DNA from: Pedobacter frigidisoli
GTDB lineage: Bacteria; Bacteroidota; Bacteroidia; Sphingobacteriales; Sphingobacteriaceae
Assembly (NCBI RefSeq): GCF_004331675.1
Contig: NZ_SJSN01000019.1
Span: 33,623 to 97,622, forward strand
Reading direction: 5' to 3'
Length of the DNA: 64,000 bases
The notes under the pieces are model-generated. The model was given only the letters and a program-made list of their open reading frames with translations. It made no database searches and was not told where the DNA came from. The position numbers and the translations under genes were made by a program. Of this stretch, positions 8,589-17,873 are shown piece by piece; positions within the stretch are counted from its first letter, which is position 1; each line of letters begins with the position of its first letter.

Positions 8589-10955
8589 ATGATCGCTCAA
8601 TCTATCCATTATAAAGAAAGCAGACCTCGAGCAAAAGTGCTTGAGTTTGTTAACCTGAAAGATTTATTCTCGAAATATCTTTTTCATTGGCCACTTTTTT
8701 TCATTGTTTTATCTATGGCGCTTCTGGCCGCAATCTTTTATACCAAAGTAAGCAAGCCGACTTACGAGATAAAGGCTACCTTATTAATCAAGGATCAAAA
8801 AAAGGCACCTGATCAGCAATCAGCACTACACGAGATCGACATGTACAACTCTTCAAAGATTGTAGAGAATGAGATTGAGATCTTGAGTTCGAAAAAGTTG
8901 AGTCAAGAGGTGGTAAACGATCTTCGCCTGTGGATCGGTTATGAAAAAGTAAATGGTTTTATGTCGAGCACTGATCTTTATAAGGCTAGTCCGGTTAATT
9001 TCAACTTGTTAGGTGCATCGGGTAACTATGCGCCAGAAGGTTTGGATATTGTAATCAAGAACGATAAAACCTTTCTTTTAAAAATGCCTAGTGGTGAGCT
9101 GAAAGAGATGGGTTTTTCCAAAAACTACACCACCGAACTTGGTGAATGGCGATTGGATGCTACGAACAATCTTAACCAGTATATTAACAGTACGATTAAG
9201 ATTAAGGTGATGGATCCCGATCAGGTGGCAATACAATACCAAAAAGGCATTAATGTTATTTTGCCAAATAAGCTGGCCGCCGCTATCGATCTTTCGCTAA
9301 ATGATACAAATGCCGAACGTGGAAAGGATGTATTGAATCGTTTAATTTACCACTATAACCTTGCTGAGGCTGTAGAGAAAAATAGGGAAACGAAATCTAC
9401 GCTCGATTTCTTAGATAGGCGTTTGGCTTCGCTTACTGGTGATTTAACCAATGCAGAGAAAGGAATTGAGGATTTTAAGAGTACACGCGGTTTAACTGAT
9501 TTAAGTTCTGATTCGAAGATTAGCCTAGAGAATATGCAGGCTAATGACCTAAAACTGATGGAAGTAAACATTCAGTTAAACGTTATTGAGGGCGTAGAAA
9601 GGTATGTAAATTCGCCTCAAAACCAGGGTAAGGCGCCTGCAACATCTGGCATAACCGATGCTGCGTTGAGCAGTTCTATTGAAAAGCTTTCGGTTTTACA
9701 ACTACAAAGAGAGAAACTACTGGCCACAACGCCTGAAACCAATCCAGATTTTGAGGCCATTAACAGACAGATCTCCAGCACAAAAATGGCCATAAAGGAA
9801 ATTGTGGAGAATATTAAATCTGCCTTATTGATTACCCGCTCGAAACTACAAACCTTCAATTCACGTTTCGAATCATCGATCAAAAATGTTCCTGTAGATG
9901 AACGCCAATTCATTAGCATTAAAAGGCAACAGGCCATAAAGGAAAGTTCGTATAACTATCTGCTTCAAAAGAAAGAGGAAGTTTCCTTGAAATATGCGGC
10001 TACCTTAACTGATGATCGCATTGTTGATCAGGCTTATGCCAATCAGGCAAAATTTCCTCAAAAACCAATTGCATTTGCCTTGGCCTTATTTATCGGCCTT
10101 GCTTTGCCTACCGGATTAATTTACGGGCGTGATGTTTTAAAGAATAAGATTACCACTATAAAGCAAATTAAAGATGAGGTTAATGTACCTGTGATTGGTG
10201 AGATCCCTTATTACAGATCGAAAAATGCCATTGCCATAAACGATTTTGATATCAACTCTACCACGGAACAGTTTCGGGCATTGAGAACCAAATTACATTA
10301 TTTGTTTGCAGAACAGAAAAAAGGCAGAGTAACAATGGTAACCTCGAGTATTGGGGGCGAAGGAAAAAGTTTCATCAGTGCTAACTTGGCCTTATCACTT
10401 GCGCATATTGGCAAGAAAACCGTTGTGCTGGAGCTTGATTTACGTAAGCCAAAAATTGCGGATATATTTTCCATCGATAAGCAAAGCATAGGTATTACCG
10501 ATTTTTTAACGGGCAATGTACCACTAAAGAATATTATCAAAACCTCTGGAACCAACACCAATCTGGATGTGATTACCTGTGGTACCGAAGTTAAAAGCCC
10601 CGCAGAAATGCTGGAGAAAGAGGAACTGAAAGACCTTATCGATCAATTGAAGTTAATGTATGATGATATTATCATCGATACGGCGCCAGCACATTTGGTG
10701 CCCGATGCGATGATATTAGGCCGTGTAACCGACATTACTTTGTATGTGATTAGACAGGGTTTCACCGGAAAATCTGAATTAAGTTTTATCAGCACCCTCG
10801 CCGAAGAAAAGCAATTACCAGAATTACACATTCTCTTTAACGGTATTAACAAGGCTAAGTATGGCTATGGTTACGATTATAGCAACAACTATTACAACAC
10901 GGAAAAAGGAGCTGGTGTATTGTCGATTTTTCAGGATTTTAAAAGCAGGTTTTAA
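8589..10955 (+). CDS. Wzc-like tyrosine autokinase / polysaccharide co-polymerase
   Basis: 788 residues. A Wzz-type chain-length domain with a first membrane helix (about 35-53), a long coiled-coil periplasmic part and a second helix (about 493-513) leads to a cytoplasmic BY-kinase domain. That domain shows Walker A SIGGEGKS (about 583-590), a Walker A' of the form VVLELDLRKP in which the first acidic residue is Glu rather than Asp, and Walker B IIIDTAP (about 698). The C-terminus has a tyrosine cluster (YGYGYDYSNNYYN), the usual autophosphorylation sites. It controls polymer length and gating of the Wza channel. Compare the locus 2 homologue at 28276, which lacks the tyrosines. Confidence 0.93.
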   Translation: MIAQSIHYKESRPRAKVLEFVNLKDLFSKYLFHWPLFFIVLSMALLAAIFYTKVSKPTYEIKATLLIKDQKKAPDQQSALHEIDMYNSSKIVENEIEILSSKKLSQEVVNDLRLWIGYEKVNGFMSSTDLYKASPVNFNLLGASGNYAPEGLDIVIKNDKTFLLKMPSGELKEMGFSKNYTTELGEWRLDATNNLNQYINSTIKIKVMDPDQVAIQYQKGINVILPNKLAAAIDLSLNDTNAERGKDVLNRLIYHYNLAEAVEKNRETKSTLDFLDRRLASLTGDLTNAEKGIEDFKSTRGLTDLSSDSKISLENMQANDLKLMEVNIQLNVIEGVERYVNSPQNQGKAPATSGITDAALSSSIEKLSVLQLQREKLLATTPETNPDFEAINRQISSTKMAIKEIVENIKSALLITRSKLQTFNSRFESSIKNVPVDERQFISIKRQQAIKESSYNYLLQKKEEVSLKYAATLTDDRIVDQAYANQAKFPQKPIAFALALFIGLALPTGLIYGRDVLKNKITTIKQIKDEVNVPVIGEIPYYRSKNAIAINDFDINSTTEQFRALRTKLHYLFAEQKKGRVTMVTSSIGGEGKSFISANLALSLAHIGKKTVVLELDLRKPKIADIFSIDKQSIGITDFLTGNVPLKNIIKTSGTNTNLDVITCGTEVKSPAEMLEKEELKDLIDQLKLMYDDIIIDTAPAHLVPDAMILGRVTDITLYVIRQGFTGKSELSFISTLAEEKQLPELHILFNGINKAKYGYGYDYSNNYYNTEKGAGVLSIFQDFKSRF

Positions 10956-11010
10956 TGCGAAGTCGTTTTAATCACTGGCTTTTTAATACAAACGACCCGC
11001 AAATTTAAAC

Positions 11011-12306
11011 ATGAAGATTGAACACATACTTTCCTTAATTACCTTATTTTCTTTTTTTGCGTACCTCGTTAAGCGTGGAGCAACAAGGAAAGATTACCTG
11101 CTTTTTGTATTGTATGTTATCCCTTTCATGGATTTGCCGGTAACGCCAGTAGAATATGGGAGGCTAAGGATTTTTGATATCATCACCTACATCAGTCTCT
11201 TCATTATGTTTAGGGATGTGGTATTGGTAAAGATAAAAAATGCCTACAATGTGTATTACGTTCTTTTCTGTTGCTTAATTGCAGCAGTTTTCTTTAGTGC
11301 CTTAAATGCCCTTTTCATTCGGCAGTCGCTAATGGCCATCATTTCTATTTTGCCCATTTTTATTTATGCAAAATCTTTGATAACAGAATGTACGGCAGAT
11401 GATGGTTTTCAAAAAGAGGTTATTAAAAGCTTAAAGGTTGGCGCACTAATTTCTATTGGCTTCTTGGTTGTGCAGCTTGTTATTGGCTTAAAGTTTAATT
11501 TCTATCCAGCACTGAATATCAATACTACCTTGTATGGTGCAAATCGATATCCAAGCTTTTTCCACGATCCACAGAAATATGGGCAGTATTTAATGATGCT
11601 GAGCTTTCTTTTTCTGGTGAACTATAAAAACGATAAGCGACCTGAATTGGTTAATTATCTGTTTTTTGCCCTTATCCTTTTTGGGATACTTCAAACTGGC
11701 GGACGAACTGCGTTAATTGGCTTATGTGCCGGAATGGTAATCTTATTCTTTGTATTGGGCACGAAGTATCGAGTAATTTTTTTATCCCTTTCCTTAGCTG
11801 GCGTTTTGGTTATCGCTTTTTTCTCTGATTCGCTTTTGGTGTTTAACCGGGCAAAAAATATTGATGACGATTACCTTTTTAGGGCAGCGCTTTGGGAAGA
11901 GGCCTACAAATACTGGGCAGATAAACCTATGTTGGGCATCGGCTTGGGGAACTATGAAAAATATGCCGTTTCCTTTTCCAATAACTATTACAAGGATCCA
12001 GATAACGAGATTATATTCTTTGATCAGCCAGAAAGCGGCCCATTAATGATCTTATCAGAAATGGGTGTTTTGGGCGCAACCATTATTGCCTTGTTTTTTC
12101 TTATTCCTGTGTTCAGTGGAATAAGGAATTACATTTTCAACAATCGTAACGTGATCATATTCTTATTTATCGCCGGAATTTTGGGTTGGCTTTTAACATT
12201 TGTGCCCATTTATTCTTTAGGCGATCGAAGGATCATGATCGTAGTCGTCTCTTTGTTAAGTATGCTCATCGTAGAAAGCAATAGAAAGGAAGAATATGAA
12301 GTTTAA
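11011..12306 (+). CDS. O-antigen ligase/polymerase-like membrane protein (Wzy candidate)
   Basis: 431 residues with about ten predicted membrane helices and one large loop (about 280-345) before the last helices. This is the layout of the O-antigen polymerase/ligase (Wzy_C) family, and GIGLGNYEKYA in that loop region fits it. From its place between Wzc and the flippase it is most likely the polymerase that joins repeat units in the periplasm. Ligase and polymerase cannot be told apart by sequence alone. Its last codons overlap the flippase start by 11 bases. Confidence 0.82.
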   Translation: MKIEHILSLITLFSFFAYLVKRGATRKDYLLFVLYVIPFMDLPVTPVEYGRLRIFDIITYISLFIMFRDVVLVKIKNAYNVYYVLFCCLIAAVFFSALNALFIRQSLMAIISILPIFIYAKSLITECTADDGFQKEVIKSLKVGALISIGFLVVQLVIGLKFNFYPALNINTTLYGANRYPSFFHDPQKYGQYLMMLSFLFLVNYKNDKRPELVNYLFFALILFGILQTGGRTALIGLCAGMVILFFVLGTKYRVIFLSLSLAGVLVIAFFSDSLLVFNRAKNIDDDYLFRAALWEEAYKYWADKPMLGIGLGNYEKYAVSFSNNYYKDPDNEIIFFDQPESGPLMILSEMGVLGATIIALFFLIPVFSGIRNYIFNNRNVIIFLFIAGILGWLLTFVPIYSLGDRRIMIVVVSLLSMLIVESNRKEEYEV

Positions 12307-13777
12307 ATCCTATGTAAATAAGGTTAACAGTTCGAGTTTTATTAGAAATAGCTTATGGGGTCTTGTGGCTACTTTCTTTCAAACGGTTTTTCTCAGTCTT
12401 TTCTTCATCATTCTTTCTAGAAATTACAACATAGTCGATTTTGCAAATTTTTTAGTTTCCAATACCATTTACCAACTGTTGGTAGGCATATCATCAATGG
12501 GCCTTGGGCATTGGTTTATTCGGGAATATGAGCACACGGAGAAGGGTCGATCGGAGTTGATCTACAGGTTTCTAAAAATCCAGATTATTATGGGTGTGGT
12601 TTTCTATATCGCAAACATTTTTTTCGCCTACCTACTTTACAGTGAGGATCAGATTCGATTGCTGGCCATTATATTGGGTACGAATATTATATTCGATAAC
12701 ATTATTTATGCTATCAAACACTTAAATATTGCGCAGTTCGAGCAAAAGAAATCTGCCTTAATTATGGCTTTGGATGGTTTTTTAAGACTATTAATCGCAG
12801 GGTTATTATACCTTTCCCCATTTTCGCTCATTGTAGTGTCGCTGCTTTTAGTTGCCGTTAGGTTAGTTACGGTAAATATTTTCATCACCATGGGTTCTAG
12901 CGGGTCGGTAAACCTGATGAAACTTTTGCGATTTAAAATCACTTGGGATGACCTTAATAAGAATGTATTTCAGAATTGGAAGTTTATACTAATTGTAGGC
13001 TCCTCCATTCTTTTTTGGCGAAGTGCTACGCTGATCATCTCCAAAACATTATCGCCAGCCGATATTGCAAACTATGAGGTTTGCTATAAGATATTTTCCA
13101 TTTTTACCATGGTGGTGGTGGTGGCATCAACTACGGTGTATCCAAAATTTGTTCAGTTTTTCGTTAAGAAAGACATGAAAAAGATCAGAAAGTTCTATAA
13201 GCTTACTTTTTTGGTTTATACCGTTTTTGGTGCGGTATCTTATGCCATTGTTCAATCGTATGCAAGTGAGATCATCTTTATCATATTCGGAAATAAATTT
13301 CAATTTGCAGCCGACTGTCTTAAGGAAATGTACCTCACCTTATTAATTTTCCCAACCATTCTTTTACAGGCCAATTTAATTGTGGCCATGAAAATGGAAA
13401 AGGTAGATATGTACCTTAACTTTCTGGCGCTAATCATTAATTTGTTGGGCTGTATGATCGGCCTTTACTTCTATAAATCGTTATCTGTAATCAATTACTC
13501 TATATTTGGATCGTTTTTGATCTTCCACATCTCTCAGAGTTACATGCTGGTTAGGTTGAAGGTTAGTACCGTTTTGAGTACCTTAAGTTTTTATTTATTG
13601 ATAGGATTGCTCGTATTTGGTTACCACTATGGGCTTAGCAAATTTAACCCTACTGCAGTATTTATCTTGTTTTTAGCGTTAAGCATGCCACCATTAATAC
13701 TCACGCTCTTAAAGGATATTAAAAGTTACGGCTTAAACAAGGAAGAGGAGTTTCCTGCTGGCGTTGGGCTAGAGTAA
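12296..13777 (+). CDS. Polysaccharide flippase, Wzx-like (MOP superfamily)
   Basis: 493 residues, almost wholly hydrophobic, with 12 to 14 membrane helices. The N-terminal pattern of the polysaccharide-synthesis/MATE-like family is visible (SLWGLVATFFQTVFLSLFF, then FANFLVSNTIYQLL). It should move the lipid-linked repeat unit across the inner membrane. It overlaps the polymerase gene by 11 bases, with an AGGAAG purine stretch just ahead of its ATG. A second flippase for locus 2 is at 37841-39190. Confidence 0.88.
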   Translation: MKFKSYVNKVNSSSFIRNSLWGLVATFFQTVFLSLFFIILSRNYNIVDFANFLVSNTIYQLLVGISSMGLGHWFIREYEHTEKGRSELIYRFLKIQIIMGVVFYIANIFFAYLLYSEDQIRLLAIILGTNIIFDNIIYAIKHLNIAQFEQKKSALIMALDGFLRLLIAGLLYLSPFSLIVVSLLLVAVRLVTVNIFITMGSSGSVNLMKLLRFKITWDDLNKNVFQNWKFILIVGSSILFWRSATLIISKTLSPADIANYEVCYKIFSIFTMVVVVASTTVYPKFVQFFVKKDMKKIRKFYKLTFLVYTVFGAVSYAIVQSYASEIIFIIFGNKFQFAADCLKEMYLTLLIFPTILLQANLIVAMKMEKVDMYLNFLALIINLLGCMIGLYFYKSLSVINYSIFGSFLIFHISQSYMLVRLKVSTVLSTLSFYLLIGLLVFGYHYGLSKFNPTAVFILFLALSMPPLILTLLKDIKSYGLNKEEEFPAGVGLE

Positions 13778-13887
13778 TAATTTACCAAGCATATTTATTT
13801 ATAATATTTCGACTATTTACAAATATATATTTTAGTCGCAAACCACCTAGTTAACTGAATGATAATCTACAATATAACAAATTAAGT

Positions 13888-14439
13888 ATGGGTTTTTTTA
13901 GATTTATCTTTCAGGATTGGAAAGCCAATAAACAGAACCTGAAAGGGAAAATATTTCTGATGTTATTTCGGATTGCAAATTTTTTTGCACGAAACCGATC
14001 TTATTATATTCTCGGCATTCCGTATCTAATTTTTTATAAGGTTTTTATTCAATGGATATTTACCCTCGAAATTCCATGGACGGTTACTATTGGTAAAAAC
14101 TTTTCGCTTTACCACGGGCAACTGGTGATTATGAATAATGATGTAGTAATCGGCGATAACTGTACCATACGGCATTGTACCACCATTGGCGTGAAGCAAA
14201 ATGCAGATGGAACAAGCGGCAGGGCTCCTATTCTGGGGAATAATGTTGATGTAGGAAGCAATGTGTGCATTATTGGGGCAATAACCATTAACGATAATGT
14301 TAAGATTGGAAGTGGTGCAGTGGTGGTTAAGGATGTAGATGAGGACTGTATCGCTGTCGGAAATCCTGCCGCGGCGAAGAAGATAAATCACAAGATGAAC
14401 ATGAAAGTAATGGTAGGCATGTTTAGCGTAGCCTTATAG
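13888..14439 (+). CDS. Serine-acetyltransferase-like hexapeptide acyltransferase, locus 1
   Basis: 183 residues. A basic, hydrophobic N-terminal region (about 1-65, starting near FQDWKANKQN) is followed by a left-handed beta-helix of hexapeptide repeats (about 70-165, e.g. IGDNCTIRHC, LGNNVDVGSN, INDNVKIGSGAVV) and a VGNPAA end. This is the CysE/WcaB type found in EPS clusters, which probably O-acetylates a sugar using acetyl-CoA rather than making O-acetylserine. The full serine-acetyltransferase N-terminal domain is missing. A close relative with the same N-terminal FQDW motif is in locus 2 at 25237. Confidence 0.82.
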   Translation: MGFFRFIFQDWKANKQNLKGKIFLMLFRIANFFARNRSYYILGIPYLIFYKVFIQWIFTLEIPWTVTIGKNFSLYHGQLVIMNNDVVIGDNCTIRHCTTIGVKQNADGTSGRAPILGNNVDVGSNVCIIGAITINDNVKIGSGAVVVKDVDEDCIAVGNPAAAKKINHKMNMKVMVGMFSVAL

Positions 14440-14446
14440 GGCTATT
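14439..14446 (+). promoter_or_regulatory. GGGCTATT motif, copy 4 (ahead of acyltransferase)
   Basis: The motif begins on the last base of the preceding stop codon, inside an imperfect TATA...TATA hairpin that ends near 14463, and lies about 80 bases ahead of the acyltransferase at 14528. It points toward that gene. Confidence 0.4.
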
Positions 14447-14527
14447 GCTAAGTAGCGCTTATAATGGCATTTTAGCGTTGTCTCTTTCTCTCCAAAAGAT
14501 GGAGGCCTTTTAACGCTATCATGGTTT

Positions 14528-15592
14528 ATGAACACAGCATTTAAACTCAACAATTTTGATCTATTAAGGCTTTTTGCGGCGACTGAAGTATTACTCTTGC
14601 ATTCATTTCTAAGGCTAAATATCAACTTTCCTGTCTTCTTTAAGGTAATGTCTTGTTTCCCTGGGGTAAACATGTTTTTTGTAATGAGTGGGTTCTTAAT
14701 TTCCGCCTCGTTAGAAAGAAATAAAAACTTACCTGAATATGCAAAGAATAGGGCAATCAGGATCTTTCCAGGGCTTTGGGTTTGTTTAATTGTTACGGTA
14801 ATTGCCATTCCTATATTTTCTGATATTAGTTTTTTTAACCGGGAGTTTTTCCCTTGGTTGTTGGCGCAGTGCGTAGGCTTAATTTATACTCCAAACTTTT
14901 TAAGTGGCTTTGGCTTTGGCTCATATAACGGCAGTTTGTGGACAATTCCCCTGGAACTTCAATTTTACATTTGTTTACCCATCATTTACTATGTTATATC
15001 CAAATTAGCCAAAAGTGAGCGCAGTAAAACCGTCCTCATTGCAGTACTTTTTTTATTCTTTTGTTTTTTATCCTATTACATCAAGATTAATTATTCGCCC
15101 GTGGGTACAGCGGCAGAAACCACTTTGGAAAAAGTACTTCGTTATACCTTTATACCTAATATCTACCTCTTTCTTTTTGGGGTGTTATTACAACGCTTAA
15201 AAATCTATAAACTTAGCTTATTTGTTGGTAAGGGCATTGTATGGGTTGGTTTGTATTTGGTTGTATGTTATTTCTTTCCAACAGATTCTTCTGCCTACCT
15301 GTTCAAGTTTCTCCTATTAGGCCTTACAACCATATCAATGGCCTATACTTTCCCAAATCTTTCGAATAAGTTGCTAAAAGGGAACGATATTTCTTACGGC
15401 GTTTACATTTATCATGGATTGGTATTGGGCATATTTATGGAAACCAAACAGTTTAATAATCCATTTGGTGTTTTTCTAATTCTTGTGATTAGTTACTCAT
15501 TGGCAGCCGTATCGTGGAATTATATCGAAAAGCCGTTCTTAAAACGAAAGAAACAAAGCATCCACAAGTTAAGCGAGCTGGCTGCTGTGTAG
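14528..15592 (+). CDS. Membrane acyltransferase, family 3 (OafA/WecH-like), locus 1
   Basis: 354 residues with about ten membrane helices. The N-terminal NFDLLRLFAATEVLLLHSF has the Arg and His spaced as in the acyltransferase-3 family, MFFVMSGFLIS follows in the second helix, and the protein ends in a NYIEKPFLKRK tail typical of the family. These enzymes put acetyl or other acyl groups on sugars at the inner membrane. It probably decorates the locus 1 EPS. A GGGCTATT motif precedes it, so it may start its own transcript although it lies only about 90 bases after the previous gene. Confidence 0.87.
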   Translation: MNTAFKLNNFDLLRLFAATEVLLLHSFLRLNINFPVFFKVMSCFPGVNMFFVMSGFLISASLERNKNLPEYAKNRAIRIFPGLWVCLIVTVIAIPIFSDISFFNREFFPWLLAQCVGLIYTPNFLSGFGFGSYNGSLWTIPLELQFYICLPIIYYVISKLAKSERSKTVLIAVLFLFFCFLSYYIKINYSPVGTAAETTLEKVLRYTFIPNIYLFLFGVLLQRLKIYKLSLFVGKGIVWVGLYLVVCYFFPTDSSAYLFKFLLLGLTTISMAYTFPNLSNKLLKGNDISYGVYIYHGLVLGIFMETKQFNNPFGVFLILVISYSLAAVSWNYIEKPFLKRKKQSIHKLSELAAV

Positions 15593-15644
15593 TTTAAAAT
15601 ATTAGTGATAGTTAATTTGATATTTAAATTTAAACCATAGGATT

Positions 15645-16709
15645 TTGAAAAAAGTAGTCATAATTGGACCCAGCATTTCAAGAACAAAAGGAGGAATGGC
15701 ATCTGTACTTAAGGGATTTATGGATAGGGCGGATGATTTTCGCGGATTCGAACTTACACTTTTAACTTCTCATGTTGAGGGATCGGCAGGGGAAAAGCTT
15801 CAGTTCTTTTTTAAATGTTTAATTAAGTTAATGTTTACCAAGAGCGTTAGTTTAGTTCATGTACACACCGCCTGCGATGCCAGCTTTTACCGAAAAGCCA
15901 TATTTACCTTTGTTTGTAAGTTGAGGAAAATCCCCGTATTTATTCATATTCATGGTGCAGATTTTGATTCTTTTTACCTAAACTCTAATAAGTTTATTCA
16001 AGGCATCATTAGCAAAACCCTAAAAAGTGCTACCCGTGTTATTGTACTCTCCAAATATTGGCAAGATTTCTTCTATGAGAACATGAAGCTCGAAAATGTA
16101 GTGGTACTCTTTAATGCCGTTAATTGCGAACTTTTTAATACCTGCGTAACCGTTCCCAAAAATATTTCCAGCTTTTTGTTTTTAGGCAGGCTGGGAGAAC
16201 GAAAGGGAACTTACGATTTAATCAACGCGATAGATAAACTTTCAAAGGATATAGAATGTGAAAACCTAAGCTTTGTTTTTGCTGGCGATGGTGAAATTGA
16301 TAAGGTTAAGGAAATCATCTCTGATAAAAACTTGGGCAAATACATCGATGTATTGGGATGGATTGACGAAAAAATGAAGTTAGAAGCTTTATCAAAATCA
16401 GATACTGTTGTGCTGCCATCTTATAATGAGGGTTTGCCGGTTGCTTTGTTAGAAGCCATGGCGGCGGGCAAGGTAGTGCTAAGTACACCTGTTGGCGGCA
16501 TTCCCGATCTTGTTTATGAGGATGTCAATGGGTTTTTGATTAAGCCTGGAGATGTTGATGCCTTGGCGAGTCGGATCAAATATATTGCACACAACCCTGA
16601 TCAAATGCGGATTATTTCGGAAAAGAATATGCTGAAGATTAAGGAGAATTTTGATGCCGTTGCCATTAATGGGCAGCTTTTGGAACTGTACAATTTAGAG
16701 GCAAGGTAA
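15645..16709 (+). CDS. Glycosyltransferase family 4, TTG start, locus 1
   Basis: 354 residues. The reading frame begins with TTG AAA AAA at 15645; no ATG is placed so that it keeps the first strand KKVVIIGPSISRTKGGMASV, the GT4 donor-side glycine loop, so TTG is the likely start. The C-terminal GT-B half has FLGRLGERKGTYDLI, FAGDGEID and the EX7E motif in YNEGLPVALLEAMAAG. It is a retaining sugar transferase acting on the cytoplasmic side on the lipid-linked repeat unit. The sugar is unknown. It is followed by another GT4 gene. Confidence 0.88.
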   Translation: MKKVVIIGPSISRTKGGMASVLKGFMDRADDFRGFELTLLTSHVEGSAGEKLQFFFKCLIKLMFTKSVSLVHVHTACDASFYRKAIFTFVCKLRKIPVFIHIHGADFDSFYLNSNKFIQGIISKTLKSATRVIVLSKYWQDFFYENMKLENVVVLFNAVNCELFNTCVTVPKNISSFLFLGRLGERKGTYDLINAIDKLSKDIECENLSFVFAGDGEIDKVKEIISDKNLGKYIDVLGWIDEKMKLEALSKSDTVVLPSYNEGLPVALLEAMAAGKVVLSTPVGGIPDLVYEDVNGFLIKPGDVDALASRIKYIAHNPDQMRIISEKNMLKIKENFDAVAINGQLLELYNLEAR

Positions 16710-16750
16710 CAAGAAGCCCCATAAAGAATAACAAAACATAATTAACGAGT

Positions 16751-17857
16751 ATGACAATTTATTTTCTCTCCACAACCTTTTTTAGTGATGTTGATATTAA
16801 TTTACTAAAGCACTTGGCCAAGGAGCACAAAATAATTTATGGAGTAATTTTCTCAAAATTAGATAGCAATTATACCATTGAGGAACTGGAAGACCTTTGT
16901 GGAAGATACAATATCGAATTTGTACCAATAAACTTAAAATACAGGCACCGAAACCCCAGGAACCTCATTACCTTTTATAAGGTTTTAAGATCGATAAAAA
17001 AAAGCAAGGCAGATTTACTATACACGCTAGATTTTAATGAACTGTACCTAAATACGATGATGTTCTTTTTACGCAGTGCGAAAAGCACCATTGTAGGCTT
17101 TCATGATGTAGAGAATCACAGTGGCACAAAGAATGCTTTTTTTGCAAATTTTGCGAAACACCTGCTGTTTAAGAAGTTTAGGTTTCTGCAAACTTTTTCC
17201 AATGTACAGAACAATCTGTTAAGGGATATGTATCCTAAAAAAAATATCTTCTCTATCCCAATGACGTTAAAGGATTTCGGAGAAAAACCACTCATAGAAC
17301 CTACCAAACAAGTTTGTTTCTTGTTCTTTGGCAATATCTTGCCTTACAAAGGGTTAGATAACCTAATGAAATGCGTAAACCGATTAGCAGAAAAACGTTC
17401 GAATTTTAAGCTGATCATAGCTGGAAGATCCAACGATTGGAATGAGGTTTATGAGCCCTTGATCGAACACCCAGAAGTGCTCGAAACACACATTGGTTTT
17501 ATTGAGAATAAGGAGATTCCTGAATATTTTACAAGGGCAAACTATTTGGTTCTACCTTATCGGGATGTAACGCAAAGCGGCCCGATGTCTATTGCGTACC
17601 ATTATAATGTGCCCATAATCGCAACAGATTTGGAGGGTTTTAGAGAGTTTATTGCAGAAGACGTTTCTGGATATTTATTTGATGGCTCGGATGTAAATGG
17701 GCTTTACGCCGTATTGGAAAATGCCATTATGCGAAGCGATGAAGAATATTCAGCCTTAAAAGACAGGTTAGCCAGCTTTGTGGCAACCGAATTTTCTAGT
17801 GAAAGTGTAGTAGAAAAGTATAACCGAATGTTTGATTTTGTTAAGGAACATGCTTAA
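16751..17857 (+). CDS. Glycosyltransferase family 4-like, locus 1
   Basis: 368 residues with a GT-B pattern. The N-terminal half starts TIYFLSTTFFSD, and the C-terminal half has FFGNILPYKGLDNLMKC, IIAGRSNDW and a donor-site helix in SGPMSIAYHYNVPIIATD. The usual EX7E first Glu is replaced by a Ser-Gly-Pro context, as in some GT4 branches. It probably adds one of the sugars of the locus 1 repeat unit. The gene sits 41 bases after the GT4 at 15645 and 16 bases before the GH10 gene. Confidence 0.83.
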   Translation: MTIYFLSTTFFSDVDINLLKHLAKEHKIIYGVIFSKLDSNYTIEELEDLCGRYNIEFVPINLKYRHRNPRNLITFYKVLRSIKKSKADLLYTLDFNELYLNTMMFFLRSAKSTIVGFHDVENHSGTKNAFFANFAKHLLFKKFRFLQTFSNVQNNLLRDMYPKKNIFSIPMTLKDFGEKPLIEPTKQVCFLFFGNILPYKGLDNLMKCVNRLAEKRSNFKLIIAGRSNDWNEVYEPLIEHPEVLETHIGFIENKEIPEYFTRANYLVLPYRDVTQSGPMSIAYHYNVPIIATDLEGFREFIAEDVSGYLFDGSDVNGLYAVLENAIMRSDEEYSALKDRLASFVATEFSSESVVEKYNRMFDFVKEHA

Positions 17858-17873
17858 ATAAAACACCAGCAAG

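Noticed and set aside
8589..10955. Several minus-strand open frames inside the Wzc-like gene
   Set aside because: They are shadows of a long gene with strong domain evidence.
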